Source of the DNA: Aliihoeflea sp. 2WW
Lineage (GTDB): Bacteria; Pseudomonadota; Alphaproteobacteria; Rhizobiales; Rhizobiaceae
NCBI RefSeq assembly: GCF_000497755.1
Contig: NZ_AYOD01000035.1
Coordinates: 248,001 to 312,000 of the forward strand
Length of the DNA stretch: 64,000 nt
Direction: 5' to 3'
Made by a program: the position numbers and the translations under genes. Positions 53,324-63,579 of the stretch are shown here, in pieces. Numbering within the stretch: the first letter of the stretch is position 1; each line of letters starts with the position of its first letter. Below the pieces are notes generated by a model. That model saw nothing but the letters and a program-made list of their open reading frames with translations, had not been told where the DNA came from and did no database searches.

Positions 53324-53340
53324 GTGGTGCCCAGGAGAGG
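53324..53340. repeat. Attachment site core, tRNA copy
   Basis: GTGGTGCCCAGGAGAGG, the 3' end of tRNA-Leu, identical to 42296-42312. Integration here restores the full tRNA, so the gene stays functional. Confidence 0.9.
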
Positions 53341-53409
53341 ACTCGAACCTCCACGCCTCGCGGCACACGGACCTGAACCGTGCGCGTCTACCAATTCCGC
53401 CACCTGGGC
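53325..53409 (-). tRNA. tRNA-Leu (anticodon CAG)
   Basis: The minus strand reads GCCCAGG at the 5' end, pairing with CCTGGGC before ACCA at the 3' end (CCA encoded). The anticodon stem-loop is CACGG-TTCAGGT-CCGTG, giving anticodon CAG. A long variable arm (TGCCGCGAGGCGTG region) and T arm GAGGTTCGAGTCCTC complete an 85-base class II leucine tRNA. The last 17 bases serve as the integration site of the element. Confidence 0.96.
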
Positions 53410-53504
53410 TAGGTGCGCCGCCGATGTAAGCGGGCGGGAAGATGGTGTCAACGGATAAACCGACGGGCGTTGCAAGAATCGCCCGCCGGGCCGTTGACCC
53501 TTGG

Positions 53505-54320
53505 TCAGCCGTCGAGGCCGAGGACGTCGCGCATCGCATAGAGGCCGGGCTTCTGGTCCTTCGCCCAAAGCGCGGCCTGCACCGCGCCGCGCGCGAAGAT
53601 GGAGCGGTCCTCGGCGTGGTGGAAGAGCGTGATGCGCTCGCCCGTTCCCGCCAGCAGGACCGAATGGTCGCCGACCACCGAGCCGCCGCGCAGCGTCGCA
53701 AAGCCGATCGTGCCCGCCTCTCGCGCGCCGGTATGGCCGTCACGCGTGCGCACGGAGTTCTCGGCCAATGCAATCGCCCGGCCCTTGGCCGCCGCCTCGC
53801 CGAGCAGAAGCGCCGTGCCCGAGGGGGCATCGACCTTGTGGCGGTGGTGCATTTCCAGGATTTCGATGTCGAAGTCCGCCGCGGGCAATGCGCGGGCGGC
53901 CTGTTCGACCAATGCTGCCAGAAGATTGACGCCGAGGCTCATATTGCCGGACTTCACGATCGTTGCGTGGCGCGCGGCCGCTTCGATCGCGGCGTCGTCC
54001 TGCGCCGAGCATCCCGTCGTGCCGATGACATGGACGATGCGTGCCTGCGCGGCATAGCCGGCATATTCGACGCTTGCGGCAGGCGCGGAGAAATCGATCA
54101 CGCCGTCGGCGCTGGCGAAGAGCGGCAGCGGGTCGTCGGTAATCGCAACGCCGATCTGCCCGACCCCTGCCAGTTCGCCGGCGTCGCGACCGATGGCGGG
54201 CGCGCCCTTGCGGTCGAGCGCGCCGACCACCTTGACGCCCTCGATGGCGGCAATGGCGCGGATGATCGCCTGGCCCATGCGGCCGGCGGCGCCGACGACG
54301 ACGAGACCCATATCGCTCAT
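53505..54320 (-). CDS. dapB: 4-hydroxy-tetrahydrodipicolinate reductase
   Basis: A 271-residue DapB. The cofactor loop is [17 protein letters not shown]. The active-site motif is [20 protein letters not shown], and [19 protein letters not shown] is the C-terminal domain hallmark. It reduces hydroxy-tetrahydrodipicolinate in lysine/DAP synthesis for peptidoglycan. The ATG at 54320 overlaps the stop of the ABC exporter gene by 4 bases; the longer frame upstream is a shadow of that gene. Confidence 0.96.
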   Translation of the reverse strand: MSDMGLVVVGAAGRMGQAIIRAIAAIEGVKVVGALDRKGAPAIGRDAGELAGVGQIGVAITDDPLPLFASADGVIDFSAPAASVEYAGYAAQARIVHVIGTTGCSAQDDAAIEAAARHATIVKSGNMSLGVNLLAALVEQAARALPAADFDIEILEMHHRHKVDAPSGTALLLGEAAAKGRAIALAENSVRTRDGHTGAREAGTIGFATLRGGSVVGDHSVLLAGTGERITLFHHAEDRSIFARGAVQAALWAKDQKPGLYAMRDVLGLDG

Positions 54321-56137
54321 GCGCTTTTCTCCTCCAGTTCCTGATCGGCGACGAGGTCGAGGCTGCGCTCGCCCTGAAGGCGATGGAAGCGTGCATAAAG
54401 TCCGGCCGGGTCGGCAATGAGAGCGCGATGCGTGCCCTGTTCGACCACGCGCCCTTCTTCCATCACGACGATCTTGTCGGCGTTGACGACCGTCGACAGC
54501 CGATGCGCGATGACGATCGTCGTGCGTCCCTTCATCACCGTGTCGAGCGCGTCCTGCACGCGCGCCTCGGACTCGTTGTCGAGCGCGGAGGTCGCCTCGT
54601 CGAGCAGCAGGATCGGCGCGTTGCGCACGATCGCGCGCGCGATCGACAGGCGCTGGCGCTGGCCGCCCGAAAGCGTGACGCCGTTCTCGCCGACCAGCGT
54701 GTCGTAGCCGGAGGCGCTTTCGCGGATGAAATCGTCGGCATTGGCGAGCCGCGCCGCCGTTTCGATTTCCTCGTCGCTCGCGTCGGGACGGCCGTAGCGG
54801 ATGTTGTCGCGGATCGTGCCTTCGAAGAGATAGGGATGCTGCGAGACATAGGCGATGCGCGCGCGCAGGGAGGATTTGGTGACGCCGGCAATGTTCTGCC
54901 CGTCGATCTCGATCCGGCCGGAATCGACGTCGTAGAAGCGCTGGACGAGCGCGACGATGGTCGACTTGCCGGCGCCCGACGAGCCGACGATGGCCGTGAC
55001 CCTGCCGGGCTCCGCCTCGAAGGACACGTCGTCCAGCACGCGCTTGTCGGCGCCGTATGAAAAGCACACGTTCCGGAAGGCGATTCCGCCGGCGCCGACG
55101 ACCAGTTCGCTCGCTCCGGGCGCATCGCGCTGCGGCGGCTCCTGGTCGAGCAGTTCGTAGATCATCCGCGCATTGACCAGCGAGCGCTCCAGATTGACCT
55201 GCACGCGGGCAAGCCGGCGCGCGGGGTCGTAGGCGAGGAGAAGCGCGGTGATGAAGGCGAAGACCGAACCGGGCGACTGGCCGGCCGACGAGGCACGGTA
55301 AGCGGCGTAGCCGATGACGCCGGCAATGGCGAAACCGGCGAGCATTTCGGTGATCGGGGTCAGCCGCTCGGAGACGCGCGCGATCTTGTTGGCGCGGTTC
55401 TCGGCCGAGGCCACCAGTTCGGCCAGCTTGCGCGAAAGCTGCTCTTCCATCGTGAAGGCCTTGACGATGGCTATGCCCTGCACGGTCTCCTGCATCGCGC
55501 CGAAAAGATGCGAATTGACCTCGACGGATTCACGTGTGACGCGGCGCAGTCGGCGCATGAGGTAGTTGACCGCGTAGACCAGAGGCGGACCGATCAGGAG
55601 GCCGATCACCGACAGGAGCGGGTCCTGCATGACCATGACCGCGACGAGCCCGATCAGCGAGACGAGATCGCGCGCGATCGATGTCAGCGTGATCGACAGC
55701 ATGTCGCGGATGCCGGTGACGTTCTGGCTGATCTGGGCGGCGAGCTGGCCGGAGCGGGCACTCGAGTAGAAGTCGAGGCCGAGCCGCATCAGGTGGTCGA
55801 ACAGGCGGCGCTGGTAGCGCGCGACCAGATTGTTGCCGATCCGGGCGAGGATCACCGCCTGGCCATAGCTGGCGATGCCGCGGATCGCGAAGGCGGCGAT
55901 GATCGCGCCGCAGATATAGGGAACGAGCGAGTAGTTCTCGCGGTAGAAGATCTCGTCGATGATGTCGCGCATGATCCATGCGCTGAACGCCGTGGTGGCG
56001 GCGACGGCCACGAGGCACAGGGTGGCGAGGGCGTATTGCGGCAGGTATTCGCGGCCGTTCTCGGCCAGAATCCGGCGCATCACCGCGACGATTTCGCCGG
56101 GCTCCGCCTTGCGCTTCGTGGTCTGGGCCTCTGCCAA
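54317..56137 (-). CDS. ABC exporter, MsbA/lipid-exporter type (fused membrane and ATPase domains)
   Basis: About 606 residues. Six membrane helices occupy roughly residues 35-310. The ATPase half has Walker [19 protein letters not shown], the Q-loop in [17 protein letters not shown], signature [20 protein letters not shown], Walker [17 protein letters not shown] and the His loop [10 protein letters not shown]. It is a homodimeric exporter of lipid, glycan or drug-type substrates at the inner membrane. The start is uncertain: TTG 56137 gives the usual short N-tail, while ATG 56080 would remove 19 residues. It is coupled to dapB downstream. Confidence 0.87.
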   Translation of the reverse strand: MAEAQTTKRKAEPGEIVAVMRRILAENGREYLPQYALATLCLVAVAATTAFSAWIMRDIIDEIFYRENYSLVPYICGAIIAAFAIRGIASYGQAVILARIGNNLVARYQRRLFDHLMRLGLDFYSSARSGQLAAQISQNVTGIRDMLSITLTSIARDLVSLIGLVAVMVMQDPLLSVIGLLIGPPLVYAVNYLMRRLRRVTRESVEVNSHLFGAMQETVQGIAIVKAFTMEEQLSRKLAELVASAENRANKIARVSERLTPITEMLAGFAIAGVIGYAAYRASSAGQSPGSVFAFITALLLAYDPARRLARVQVNLERSLVNARMIYELLDQEPPQRDAPGASELVVGAGGIAFRNVCFSYGADKRVLDDVSFEAEPGRVTAIVGSSGAGKSTIVALVQRFYDVDSGRIEIDGQNIAGVTKSSLRARIAYVSQHPYLFEGTIRDNIRYGRPDASDEEIETAARLANADDFIRESASGYDTLVGENGVTLSGGQRQRLSIARAIVRNAPILLLDEATSALDNESEARVQDALDTVMKGRTTIVIAHRLSTVVNADKIVVMEEGRVVEQGTHRALIADPAGLYARFHRLQGERSLDLVADQELEEKSA

Positions 56138-56237
56138 GTGGTCGAAATCCCGTCTAGTCGCCCGCCGCTTGCGCGCAGGCCGCCTGCCTATGCCCCCTTG
56201 GAACCCGCGATGCAATCGCCAATCCGCCGCACGCGGC

Positions 56238-57266
56238 TCACGACGCGCGCCAATGACGCCCGGTGGTGCGGATATGAAACGCCTTTGGCGTGCGTGCGAA
56301 TGCGCCGAGGCCGGCAAGGGCGGCGAGCGGGTGAGTCATGACGAACACCGGTAGATCGCGCATCAGGGCCGAATGCGGCGCCTTGTCCTCGAAGGCCGCA
56401 CGGAAGCGGGCATGTTTCAGGGCCGGCACGATCTTCTGGGCGATGCCGCCCGTCAGGTAGACGCCGCCGCGGCTCATGAAGATCAGCGCTAGGTCGCCGG
56501 CAAGCCGGCCAAGGCAGGTGACGAAAATGTCGAGGGCCTCTTCGGCCACCGGATCGGACTTCGCCAGGGCCGCAGCGGTGATGCCCGCCGGCGAGGTGAA
56601 CTCGGCCGGCTTACCGTCGGCGGCGGCGACGGCACGGTAAAGGTTGACGAGGCCGCGCCCGCACAGCATCTGCTCGCCGGAAATACGGCCCTCGATGCGC
56701 TCGATATGCGGGAACACCGCGAAATCTCGTGCGGTGCGCGGGCCCATGTCGACATGGCCGCCTTCGCCGGGAACCGGCACCCAGACATTGCCGGCGCGCA
56801 CCAGGCCCGCGACGCCGAGGCCGGTTCCGGGACCCAGCACGACGCGACTCGCCTCCGGGTCGGCATCGCCGCCGCCGATCTTTTCCAGATGCTCCGGTCC
56901 GATCGCGACGACGGCCAGCGCCTGGGCCTCGAAATCGTTGAGGATCACGACTTCCCGGAAACCGAGCCGGTCGATCATGATCTTGGGGCGCACCGTCCAG
57001 GGGCAATTGGTCAGCCGGATCTCGTCGCCGGTAACCGGCGCGGCGATGGCGAGCACCGCAGAGCGCGGCTTGATGTCGGTCCGCGTCAGGATGGCGCGTT
57101 CGAGCGCAACGTCGATGTCGGGATAATCGGCCGTGGCGACGGTCGGAAATTCGATCGCGGCCGCCTCGCGCGACGGCAGGATGGCGAAGCGGGCATTGGT
57201 GCCGCCGATATCTCCGACGAGAACGGGGAACTGCAAGACGCCGGCGGCGTCGATTTCAGAAATCAT
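56238..57266 (-). CDS. glk: Glucokinase
   Basis: A 342-residue proteobacterial Glk. The ATP phosphate loop is [14 protein letters not shown]. The sugar-binding region is LTNCPWTV and [14 protein letters not shown], followed by [14 protein letters not shown] and the [10 protein letters not shown] segment. [15 protein letters not shown] is the adenosine motif. It phosphorylates glucose with ATP. It has about 100-base gaps on either side, so it is probably monocistronic. Confidence 0.95.
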   Translation of the reverse strand: MISEIDAAGVLQFPVLVGDIGGTNARFAILPSREAAAIEFPTVATADYPDIDVALERAILTRTDIKPRSAVLAIAAPVTGDEIRLTNCPWTVRPKIMIDRLGFREVVILNDFEAQALAVVAIGPEHLEKIGGGDADPEASRVVLGPGTGLGVAGLVRAGNVWVPVPGEGGHVDMGPRTARDFAVFPHIERIEGRISGEQMLCGRGLVNLYRAVAAADGKPAEFTSPAGITAAALAKSDPVAEEALDIFVTCLGRLAGDLALIFMSRGGVYLTGGIAQKIVPALKHARFRAAFEDKAPHSALMRDLPVFVMTHPLAALAGLGAFARTPKAFHIRTTGRHWRAS

Positions 57267-57332
57267 CAGGGCGGCTGCCGCGTGTCGCTGTTCAAATCAA
57301 GGCTATTTGAAGGTCACACGCGGCCGGCCAAG

Positions 57333-58340
57333 TCAAGGCTGGGGGCGCGGGAAGGGCACCGGTATGGCGCTCTCCGGCGTCGGTGCGTAAGCGTTCGCGG
57401 CGATCGGCGGCGCGCCGGTCTGGACGATCGTGCTGCCCGGACCGCCGATGGTCACCATGGCCTCGGATTGCGGGGCGGGTGCCTGCAGGACGGCAGAGCA
57501 TTCGCGCGGCAGGTCGGCCATGCGCATCACGTCGCGCGCGCGCGGCTGCTGCGGGCCGGTGGCCGGGCGCCACGGCTCGTCCGTGAACCACCACGCGAGC
57601 GAGGAATCGCAGCCGTCGCCGCGGCCGATCGCTTCCTGCGGGCGGCAGCCGGGAGAGCCGGCGGGGCAGCCGATGCGGATGTGGAAATGCGAATCGTGGC
57701 CCCAGAACGGGCGCACCTTGCCGAGCCAGGAGCGATCGCCCGTCACCGTCTCGCAGAGCTTCTTCTTGATGCCCGGATGGACGAGGATGCGTTCCACTTC
57801 GCGATAGCTCGCCGCACGGCGCAGGATACCGGCATGGGCAGGGGACCATTTGCGGTCGTCGACGGTCAGTTCGCCGTCGCGCAGCATGGAGACGAATTCG
57901 AGATTCTCGCGCTCCGATGCCGACAGGCGGCGCTGCGGCATCGGCTGGAACCAGATGTCGGCATCGAGGCCGAGCTGGTGCGAGGCATGGCCCGAAAGCA
58001 TCGGCCCCCCGCGCGGCTGCGATATGTCGCCGACGAGGAGACCTGGCCAGCCATCGGCGGTCGCGTCGCGCGACAGGCGCTCGACGAGCCGCACCATGTC
58101 GGGGTGACCCCAGCGGCGGTTGCGCGACGGACGCATCGCCTGCCAGTTGGGGCCATCATTGGCGATTGCCATGCCGCCGGCAAAACAGCCCTTCGAGTAG
58201 GAGCCATAGACGCGCGCCTCGGTGGCGGCGGGTAGCGGCTGGTTGCCGAAGAGATCCTTCGCCAGTTGCGCGTCGGCGCTCGTCGCAGCCGTCATCGAAA
58301 GGACGACACAGGCGGCCTTGATCCAGTTCCTCGCGCGCAT
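57333..58340 (-). CDS. mepA: Penicillin-insensitive murein endopeptidase
   Basis: A 335-residue periplasmic peptidoglycan hydrolase. A signal peptide (WIKAACVVLSMTAATSADAQ) is followed by the LAS-type core: GSYSKGCFAGG, then ASHQLGLDADIWFQP with zinc His and Asp, and GHDSHFHIRIGCP with the HxH pair. It cuts D-alanyl-DAP cross-links. The C-terminal 60 residues, Pro-rich and beyond the family core, are longer than in E. coli. Confidence 0.93.
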   Translation of the reverse strand: MRARNWIKAACVVLSMTAATSADAQLAKDLFGNQPLPAATEARVYGSYSKGCFAGGMAIANDGPNWQAMRPSRNRRWGHPDMVRLVERLSRDATADGWPGLLVGDISQPRGGPMLSGHASHQLGLDADIWFQPMPQRRLSASERENLEFVSMLRDGELTVDDRKWSPAHAGILRRAASYREVERILVHPGIKKKLCETVTGDRSWLGKVRPFWGHDSHFHIRIGCPAGSPGCRPQEAIGRGDGCDSSLAWWFTDEPWRPATGPQQPRARDVMRMADLPRECSAVLQAPAPQSEAMVTIGGPGSTIVQTGAPPIAANAYAPTPESAIPVPFPRPQP

Positions 58341-58399
58341 CGGTGATTCTCCCCGCTTTGCTTCCAGCCGAGCCTGCGTCCGGCAAGGTTAGCGAAATC

Positions 58400-59290
58400 C
58401 TAACGCGGCGGCTTCTGTCGCCAAGTGTGATCGCGCCACATGGCGTCCAGAGCATGGCGATAGGTCTGGAATCGAAACGAATATCCCGCCGATTTCACCT
58501 TCGCGTTCGAGACCCGCTTGTTCTCGCCATAGAAGGACCGCGCCATCGGCGTCATGGTCGCGGCGTCGAACGGCACCTCCGGCGGCGCGTCGATGCCCAT
58601 CAGATTGGCCGCATAGGCGACGACGTCCTGCGGCGGAGCGGGTTCGTCGTCTGTGACGTTGAAGATACCGTCCGCCTCCCTCTCGGCCAGAAGGGCAAGC
58701 GCGCCGGCGATGTCGTCGACATGGATGCGGTTGAAGACCTGGCCCGGCTTGACGATGCGCTTCGCCTTGCCTTCCGCCAGATTGACGAAGGCATTGCGGC
58801 CGGGGCCGTAGATGCCGGACAGGCGCAGGATCGCGAGCGGCCTGCTGATTTCATCGCTTAGTTCGCGCCAGGCGTTCTCGGATGCAACCCGTGCCACCGA
58901 GCGTTTCGACACCGGCCGGCAGTCCGCATCCTCGTCGACCCAGCCGCCGTCATGATCGCCATAAACGCCGACGGTCGACAAATAGCCGATCCAGCGCAGC
59001 CGCGGCATCTGCCTGCGGATCGCGTCACTGGCGGCGCGAAGCACCGGATCGCCCGTCTCGTCCGGCGCGATGGAGACGACGAGATGCGTCGCCTCGCCCA
59101 TCGCCTGTACGAGATCGCCGCTCAGCGTCGTGCCTTCGAAGATCAGCGGCTCGATGCCGAGCGCCGAAAGATCGGCGAACTTGTCGGCGCTGCGGGTCGT
59201 GCCGATCACCCGGTGTCCATCTTCGACCGCCTGTCGCGCGAAAGCGCGCGCCGAATAGCCGGCTCCGAAGATCAGGAAGGTCTTCGTCAT
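58400..59290 (-). CDS. NAD-dependent epimerase-like SDR, YeeZ-type
   Basis: A 296-residue extended [23 protein letters not shown] is an atypical Rossmann loop, then [37 protein letters not shown] and [14 protein letters not shown]. The active-site YxxxK is not clearly conserved ([11 protein letters not shown]), as in YeeZ-like members. It is coupled by a 4-base overlap to queG upstream. Function unknown. Confidence 0.82.
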   Translation of the reverse strand: MTKTFLIFGAGYSARAFARQAVEDGHRVIGTTRSADKFADLSALGIEPLIFEGTTLSGDLVQAMGEATHLVVSIAPDETGDPVLRAASDAIRRQMPRLRWIGYLSTVGVYGDHDGGWVDEDADCRPVSKRSVARVASENAWRELSDEISRPLAILRLSGIYGPGRNAFVNLAEGKAKRIVKPGQVFNRIHVDDIAGALALLAEREADGIFNVTDDEPAPPQDVVAYAANLMGIDAPPEVPFDAATMTPMARSFYGENKRVSNAKVKSAGYSFRFQTYRHALDAMWRDHTWRQKPPR

Positions 59291-60432
59291 GCCGGCTCCA
59301 TCGCGTCCACCCATTCCGCTTTCACATCGTCATCCTGCTCCATCGATGCCAGACGCAGGCGATCGAACCTCTCCCGCCCTGCCAGCCGCGACAAGGCCCA
59401 AACCGCCGCGCCGCGAACCAGGGGCGACGGATCGGCAAGAAGGCTTTCGACCAGCGGCAGAAGACCCGGATCGTTCGAATTTCCAGCCGCGATCAGCACG
59501 CTCCGGACGAAGCGGTCGCGGCCGATCCGCTTGATCGGCGATCCGGCGAACTTTTCGCGAAAGGCGGTATCGTCGAGCCGGAGCAAATCAGCCAGCGCGG
59601 GCGCGGCGAGGTCGTCGCGGGCCGCGAGCTTCGCCTCGCGCGTCGCCTGCGCGAACTTGTTCCAGGGACACACGGCGAGGCAATCGTCGCAGCCATAGAT
59701 GCGGTTGCCCATCGCGGCGCGAAACTCGTGCGGGATCGGGCCCTTGTGCTCGATGGTGAGGTAGGAAATGCAGCGCCGCGCGTCGATCTGGTAGGGCGCG
59801 GGAAACGCCTTGGTCGGGCAGATGTCGAGGCAGGCCCGGCACGAGCCGCAATGATCGATCTCCGGCGCATCGACAGGCAGTTCGGCGGTGGTGAAGATCG
59901 AGCCGAGGAAGAGCCAGGAGCCGAATTCGCGGCTGACGAGATTGGTGTGCTTGCCCTGCCAGCCGAGGCCCGCGGCCGCGGCGAGCGGCTTTTCCATCAC
60001 CGGCGCGGTGTCGACGAAGACCTTCACGTCCTCGCCCGTGCGGGCGGAAAACTTCTGCGCCAGCGTCTTCAGCTTGCCCTTGATGACGTCGTGATAGTCG
60101 CGGTTGCGCGCATAGACCGAGATCGCCGCCCGGTCGCGTCGGTCGAGCAGCGCCAGCGGGTTTTCGTCCGGGCCGTAGTTCATGGCGAGCATGATGACGG
60201 AACGCGCCTCGGGCCACAGCGCATTGGGATGGGCGCGGCGTTGAAGCGTCTCGGCCATCCACTCCATCGTGCCGTGCCGGCCGGCCTCGACGAAGGCGCC
60301 CAGCCTTGGACCCGCCTCAGCAATCGCATCGGGCCGCGTCACCGCGACGGCGTCGAAGCCGAGCGTCTTCGCCTCGGCCTCGATGAACTCCCGAAGACGC
60401 GCCGCCGGAACGGGGTTTCGGGGGGGTGTCAT
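59287..60432 (-). CDS. queG: Epoxyqueuosine reductase
   Basis: A 381-residue QueG. Two 4Fe-4S ferredoxin clusters are visible: [16 protein letters not shown] and [13 protein letters not shown]. The cobalamin-binding N-terminal half has [20 protein letters not shown] and [25 protein letters not shown]-like C-terminus ([13 protein letters not shown]) completes it. It reduces epoxyqueuosine to queuosine in tRNA wobble bases. ATG 60432 lies just after the GST stop. Confidence 0.96.
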   Translation of the reverse strand: MTPPRNPVPAARLREFIEAEAKTLGFDAVAVTRPDAIAEAGPRLGAFVEAGRHGTMEWMAETLQRRAHPNALWPEARSVIMLAMNYGPDENPLALLDRRDRAAISVYARNRDYHDVIKGKLKTLAQKFSARTGEDVKVFVDTAPVMEKPLAAAAGLGWQGKHTNLVSREFGSWLFLGSIFTTAELPVDAPEIDHCGSCRACLDICPTKAFPAPYQIDARRCISYLTIEHKGPIPHEFRAAMGNRIYGCDDCLAVCPWNKFAQATREAKLAARDDLAAPALADLLRLDDTAFREKFAGSPIKRIGRDRFVRSVLIAAGNSNDPGLLPLVESLLADPSPLVRGAAVWALSRLAGRERFDRLRLASMEQDDDVKAEWVDAMEPA

Positions 60433-60433
60433 G

Positions 60434-61126
60434 TCAGAAATCGAGGTCCGCATAGTGCGAGGCCGGGGTGAGGCCGCGGAACCTGTCGGCGAGCAGAGGT
60501 CGGAAAGAGGGGCGCGACTTCATCCGCGTGTACCATTCCTTGGCCGCGCCGTGCTCGCTCCAGTCGATCTCGCCCATATAGTCGAGCACCGAAATCGACG
60601 CCGCGGCGGCAAGGTCCGCATAGGTCAGGCGCGGGCCGGCGAGCCAGTTGCGGGTGCCGGCGAGCCAGTTGGTGTATTTCATGTGCTGGCGGATGTTCGC
60701 GCGCGCGGCCCGGATGGCGGTGGAATTGGGTGAACCGCCGCCATGCTCGGGCGGCATATGCGGTTTCAGCGCACGCTCGCGCACCAGATGCCGCGTCACC
60801 TCGCCATCGGCCTTGACCAGATACCAATCGACCAGGCGGCGGATTTCGGCGCGCGTGATCGGGTTTTCGGCCATCAGCCGCTTGTCCCGCTTCAGCGCGC
60901 CGCGCGTCTCGTCGACATATTCGGCGATCACCGATGCACCGACGATGGGCTCGTCGGCCTCGGCGAGCAGGACGGGCAGCGTCGCGGCCGGGTTCAGTTG
61001 CAGGAATTCCCGGCGCCGCGCCCAGGGCTTTTCCTCGATCAGCGAAAGGTCCTCGCCATATTCGCCGAAGGCTAGGCGAATGAAACGGCAGGACGCGAAA
61101 AGCGGATGGTGGAACAGGGTCAGCAT
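60434..61126 (-). CDS. Glutathione S-transferase family protein
   Basis: A 230-residue GST. The N-terminal thioredoxin-like domain begins [20 protein letters not shown] and contains [20 protein letters not shown] with the cis-Pro. The helical C-terminal domain has [20 protein letters not shown], the usual N-capping box. GTG 61132 could add two residues. A detoxification or isomerase role is likely; the substrate is unknown. Its stop is 1 base before the queG start. Confidence 0.87.
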   Translation of the reverse strand: MLTLFHHPLFASCRFIRLAFGEYGEDLSLIEEKPWARRREFLQLNPAATLPVLLAEADEPIVGASVIAEYVDETRGALKRDKRLMAENPITRAEIRRLVDWYLVKADGEVTRHLVRERALKPHMPPEHGGGSPNSTAIRAARANIRQHMKYTNWLAGTRNWLAGPRLTYADLAAAASISVLDYMGEIDWSEHGAAKEWYTRMKSRPSFRPLLADRFRGLTPASHYADLDF

Positions 61127-61303
61127 GGGCACTCGGTGGGTATGTCGCAGGGGGACCGGCCCGAAAAGTCTGGCCTTTTGATGGCCCGGTGGCTAATCCT
61201 CGGCGCAGATTCGGGTTCGAAAGCGGCGATGCGCGGGCAGCTATAGGCAAGCGCGGCCCGCCTGACAAGCGAACCTTTGAGACAGGCCTGCCCCGGAGTT
61301 TTC

Positions 61304-62110
61304 ATGGAAGAGCAATCCCTTCTCGTCGCGGCCCTTCTCGGCATTCTCGAAGGGCTGACGGAATTCATCCCGGTCTCTTCCACCGGTCACCTGCTGCTCG
61401 CGGGACACTTCCTCGGCTTCGAGTCGACGGGCCGCAGCTTCGAGGTGCTGATCCAGCTCGGCGCGATCATGGCCATCCTGACCGTCTATTCGGCGCGGCT
61501 GTGGCATCTGGCCGTCACCTTGCCGAAACATCGCGAGACGCAGCGTTTCGTCGGCGGCATCCTGCTCGCCTTCCTGCCGGCGGCCGTGATCGGCGCGCTG
61601 GCCCATGATTTCATCAAGACGGTGCTCTTCGAGACGCCGATGGTGATCTGCGTCATGCTGATCCTCGGCGGCTTCGTGCTGCTCTGGATCGACCGGCGTC
61701 ACGTCGAGCCGGAATACACCCATGTCGCCGAATTTCCGCTTTCGGTCTGCCTCAAGATCGGCTTCATCCAGTGCCTGGCGATGATCCCCGGCACGTCGCG
61801 TTCGGGCGCGACGATCGTCGGCGCGCTGCTGATGGGCGCCGACAAGCGCTCGGCGGCGGAGTTCTCGTTCTTTCTTGCGATGCCGACCATGGTCGGTGCG
61901 TTTGCCTACGACCTTTACAAGAACCGCGACATCCTCACCGTCGACGATTTCTGGCTCATCGGCGCGGGCTTCGTCACGGCCTTCATAGCGGGCGTCTTCG
62001 TCGTCCGCTATCTGCTCGATTTCGTGGCGAAGCGCGGCTACACGCCCTTCGCCATCTGGCGCATTCTCGTCGGCACCATCGGGCTCGCGGCCCTGCTTGC
62101 CTTCGGCTGA
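61304..62110 (+). CDS. uppP: Undecaprenyl-diphosphate phosphatase
   Basis: A 268-residue membrane phosphatase with eight helices. The active-site motifs are [20 protein letters not shown] near residue 18 and [19 protein letters not shown] near residue 160. It recycles undecaprenyl diphosphate, the lipid carrier for peptidoglycan and surface polysaccharides. ATG 61304 has GGAG at 6 bases. It ends one base before the phaZ stop, convergent. Confidence 0.96.
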   Translation: MEEQSLLVAALLGILEGLTEFIPVSSTGHLLLAGHFLGFESTGRSFEVLIQLGAIMAILTVYSARLWHLAVTLPKHRETQRFVGGILLAFLPAAVIGALAHDFIKTVLFETPMVICVMLILGGFVLLWIDRRHVEPEYTHVAEFPLSVCLKIGFIQCLAMIPGTSRSGATIVGALLMGADKRSAAEFSFFLAMPTMVGAFAYDLYKNRDILTVDDFWLIGAGFVTAFIAGVFVVRYLLDFVAKRGYTPFAIWRILVGTIGLAALLAFG

Positions 62111-63388
62111 TCAGCCCTTGTTGGCGACGATCCGCGGCTTCGGCCGCTCGCGCTTGGCAGCGCCTGGGTTGCTCGCCATGAAGTCGACGATGCGCGGCAC
62201 GATTTCGGAGCGGAAGCGCGAGCCGTTGAAGACGCCGTAATGGCCGACCTTCGGCTGCATGTAGTGGGCGCGCATGTCATCCGGAATGTTGACGCACAAA
62301 TCGTGAGCGGCCTGCGTCTGACCGAGGCCTGAAATGTCGTCGTTCTCGCCCTCGATGGTCAAAAGCGCGACATTCTTGACAGCTTTCGGATCGACCAGTT
62401 CGCCGCGATGGCGCATCGTGCCGTTCGGCAGCGCGTGCTGCACGAACACGGTGTCGACCGTCTGCAGGTAGAACTCCGCGGTCAGATCCATCACCGCCAG
62501 ATACTCGTCATAGAAGTCGCGATGCTTCTCGGCCGAGTCCCCGTCATCCTTGACGAGGTGCATGTAGAAGTCCTTGTGCGCGATGATGTGGCGGTCGAGG
62601 TTCATGCTCATGAAGCCCGACAATTGCAGGAAGCCGGGATAGACGTTGCGCGTGAAGCCGGGCTCCGGCCATGGCACCTGCATGATGACGTTGTCGCGGA
62701 ACCAGTCGATGCCCTTTTCCTCCGCCAGTTTGTTGACGGCGGTCGGATTGCGGCGCGTGTCGATCGGCCCGCCCATCAGCGTCATCGAGGCGGGCGCGAA
62801 GCGGTCGCCACGCGCCTCCATGATCGATACGGCGGAGAGCACCGGCACCGATGGCTGGCAGACCGCCATCACATGCGTGTCCGGGCCGAGATGGTGGAGC
62901 ATGTCGATGATGTAGTCGACATAGTCGTCGAGGTCGAACCGCCCGTCAGCGACCGGCACCATGCGGGCGTCCGTCCAGTCCGTGATGTAGACTTCGGCAT
63001 GCTGGATCATCGACTCGACCGTGCCCCGCAGGAGCGTCGCGTAGTGACCGGACATCGGCGCGACGATCAGCAGTTTGGGGTCGGCCTTGCGGTTCCTCGG
63101 CAGATCGCGCTCGAAATGGATCAGGTCGCAGAACGGCTTCTTCCAGACCACACGCTCGCTCACCGCCACCTGGTCGAAGCCGACCTTGGTTTGCGTGATG
63201 CCGAAGGACGGCTTGCCGTAGCGCCGCGTCGTCCGCTCGAACATTTCCGCGCCGGCCGCGATCGTGCGCCCCATGGGCGTGTGCGACATCGGATTGAGCG
63301 GATTGGAATAGAGCAGCTTCACCGCGTCGGCGAAGGCGCGCGCCGGTTGCAGCGCGGCATGGTTCAATTCGTAGAACTGATAATACAT
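62111..63388 (-). CDS. phaZ: Intracellular polyhydroxyalkanoate depolymerase
   Basis: A 425-residue PHA depolymerase of the PhaZa1 type. The nucleophile is the cysteine C177 in HVMAVCQPSVPVL, in place of the usual serine. The acid lies in LTIEGENDDISGLGQTQAAH and the histidine in VGHYGVFNGSRF. MYYQFYELNHAALQPARAFA is the family N-terminus. It mobilises stored PHB granules. The upstream gap contains an 11-bp palindrome of PhaR-like form. Confidence 0.94.
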   Translation of the reverse strand: MYYQFYELNHAALQPARAFADAVKLLYSNPLNPMSHTPMGRTIAAGAEMFERTTRRYGKPSFGITQTKVGFDQVAVSERVVWKKPFCDLIHFERDLPRNRKADPKLLIVAPMSGHYATLLRGTVESMIQHAEVYITDWTDARMVPVADGRFDLDDYVDYIIDMLHHLGPDTHVMAVCQPSVPVLSAVSIMEARGDRFAPASMTLMGGPIDTRRNPTAVNKLAEEKGIDWFRDNVIMQVPWPEPGFTRNVYPGFLQLSGFMSMNLDRHIIAHKDFYMHLVKDDGDSAEKHRDFYDEYLAVMDLTAEFYLQTVDTVFVQHALPNGTMRHRGELVDPKAVKNVALLTIEGENDDISGLGQTQAAHDLCVNIPDDMRAHYMQPKVGHYGVFNGSRFRSEIVPRIVDFMASNPGAAKRERPKPRIVANKG

Positions 63389-63475
63389 GGATTGGCCCCC
63401 AGAGCCTCGGCCGGCGATTTGCCTGACCGGTCGGGGCTGTTGTCATCATGTTATAACGAATCTAGCAGTCACCTG

Positions 63476-63486
63476 TTGCATTGCAA
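63476..63486. promoter_or_regulatory. Candidate PHB-regulator operator (TTGCATTGCAA)
   Basis: A perfect palindrome with TTGC-N3-GCAA spacing in the gap between phaZ and the divergent dehydrogenase gene, 88 bases upstream of phaZ. It resembles TGC-N3-GCA sites of PhaR/AniA regulators (known for the family, not tested here). Confidence 0.45.
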
Positions 63487-63579
63487 TAGAGCATAACTTT
63501 CAGCCGATTCGCCTTTCGTGGGGGTTGCGCCTTGCCAAGTGCCGGAAAGCATCTAGCTTTTTGGCCGAAGCGAGGAAAA

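Larger units (their letters stand above)
42296..53340. mobile_element. Integrated phage satellite-like element (about 11 kb) in tRNA-Leu(CAG)
   Basis: The element is bounded by a 17-bp direct repeat, GTGGTGCCCAGGAGAGG, at 42296-42312 and 53324-53340. The second copy is the 3' end of an intact tRNA-Leu. Inside are a tyrosine integrase near one end, divergent ribbon-helix-helix regulators, an AlpA-like protein, HTH proteins, a gene with repeated palindromes, a prohead protease, a major capsid protein, a tape-measure protein and several small unknown genes. There is no visible terminase, portal, head-tail connector, tail tube, baseplate or host-recognition gene. All main genes are on the plus strand and most junctions overlap by about 4 bases, with no frameshift or stop damage. 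That favours a functional streamlined satellite over a prophage remnant. Confidence 0.88.

Noticed and set aside
42296-53340. Complete prophage
   Set aside because: Terminase, portal, connector, tail and recognised lysis genes are missing, while the remaining genes are intact and tightly packed.
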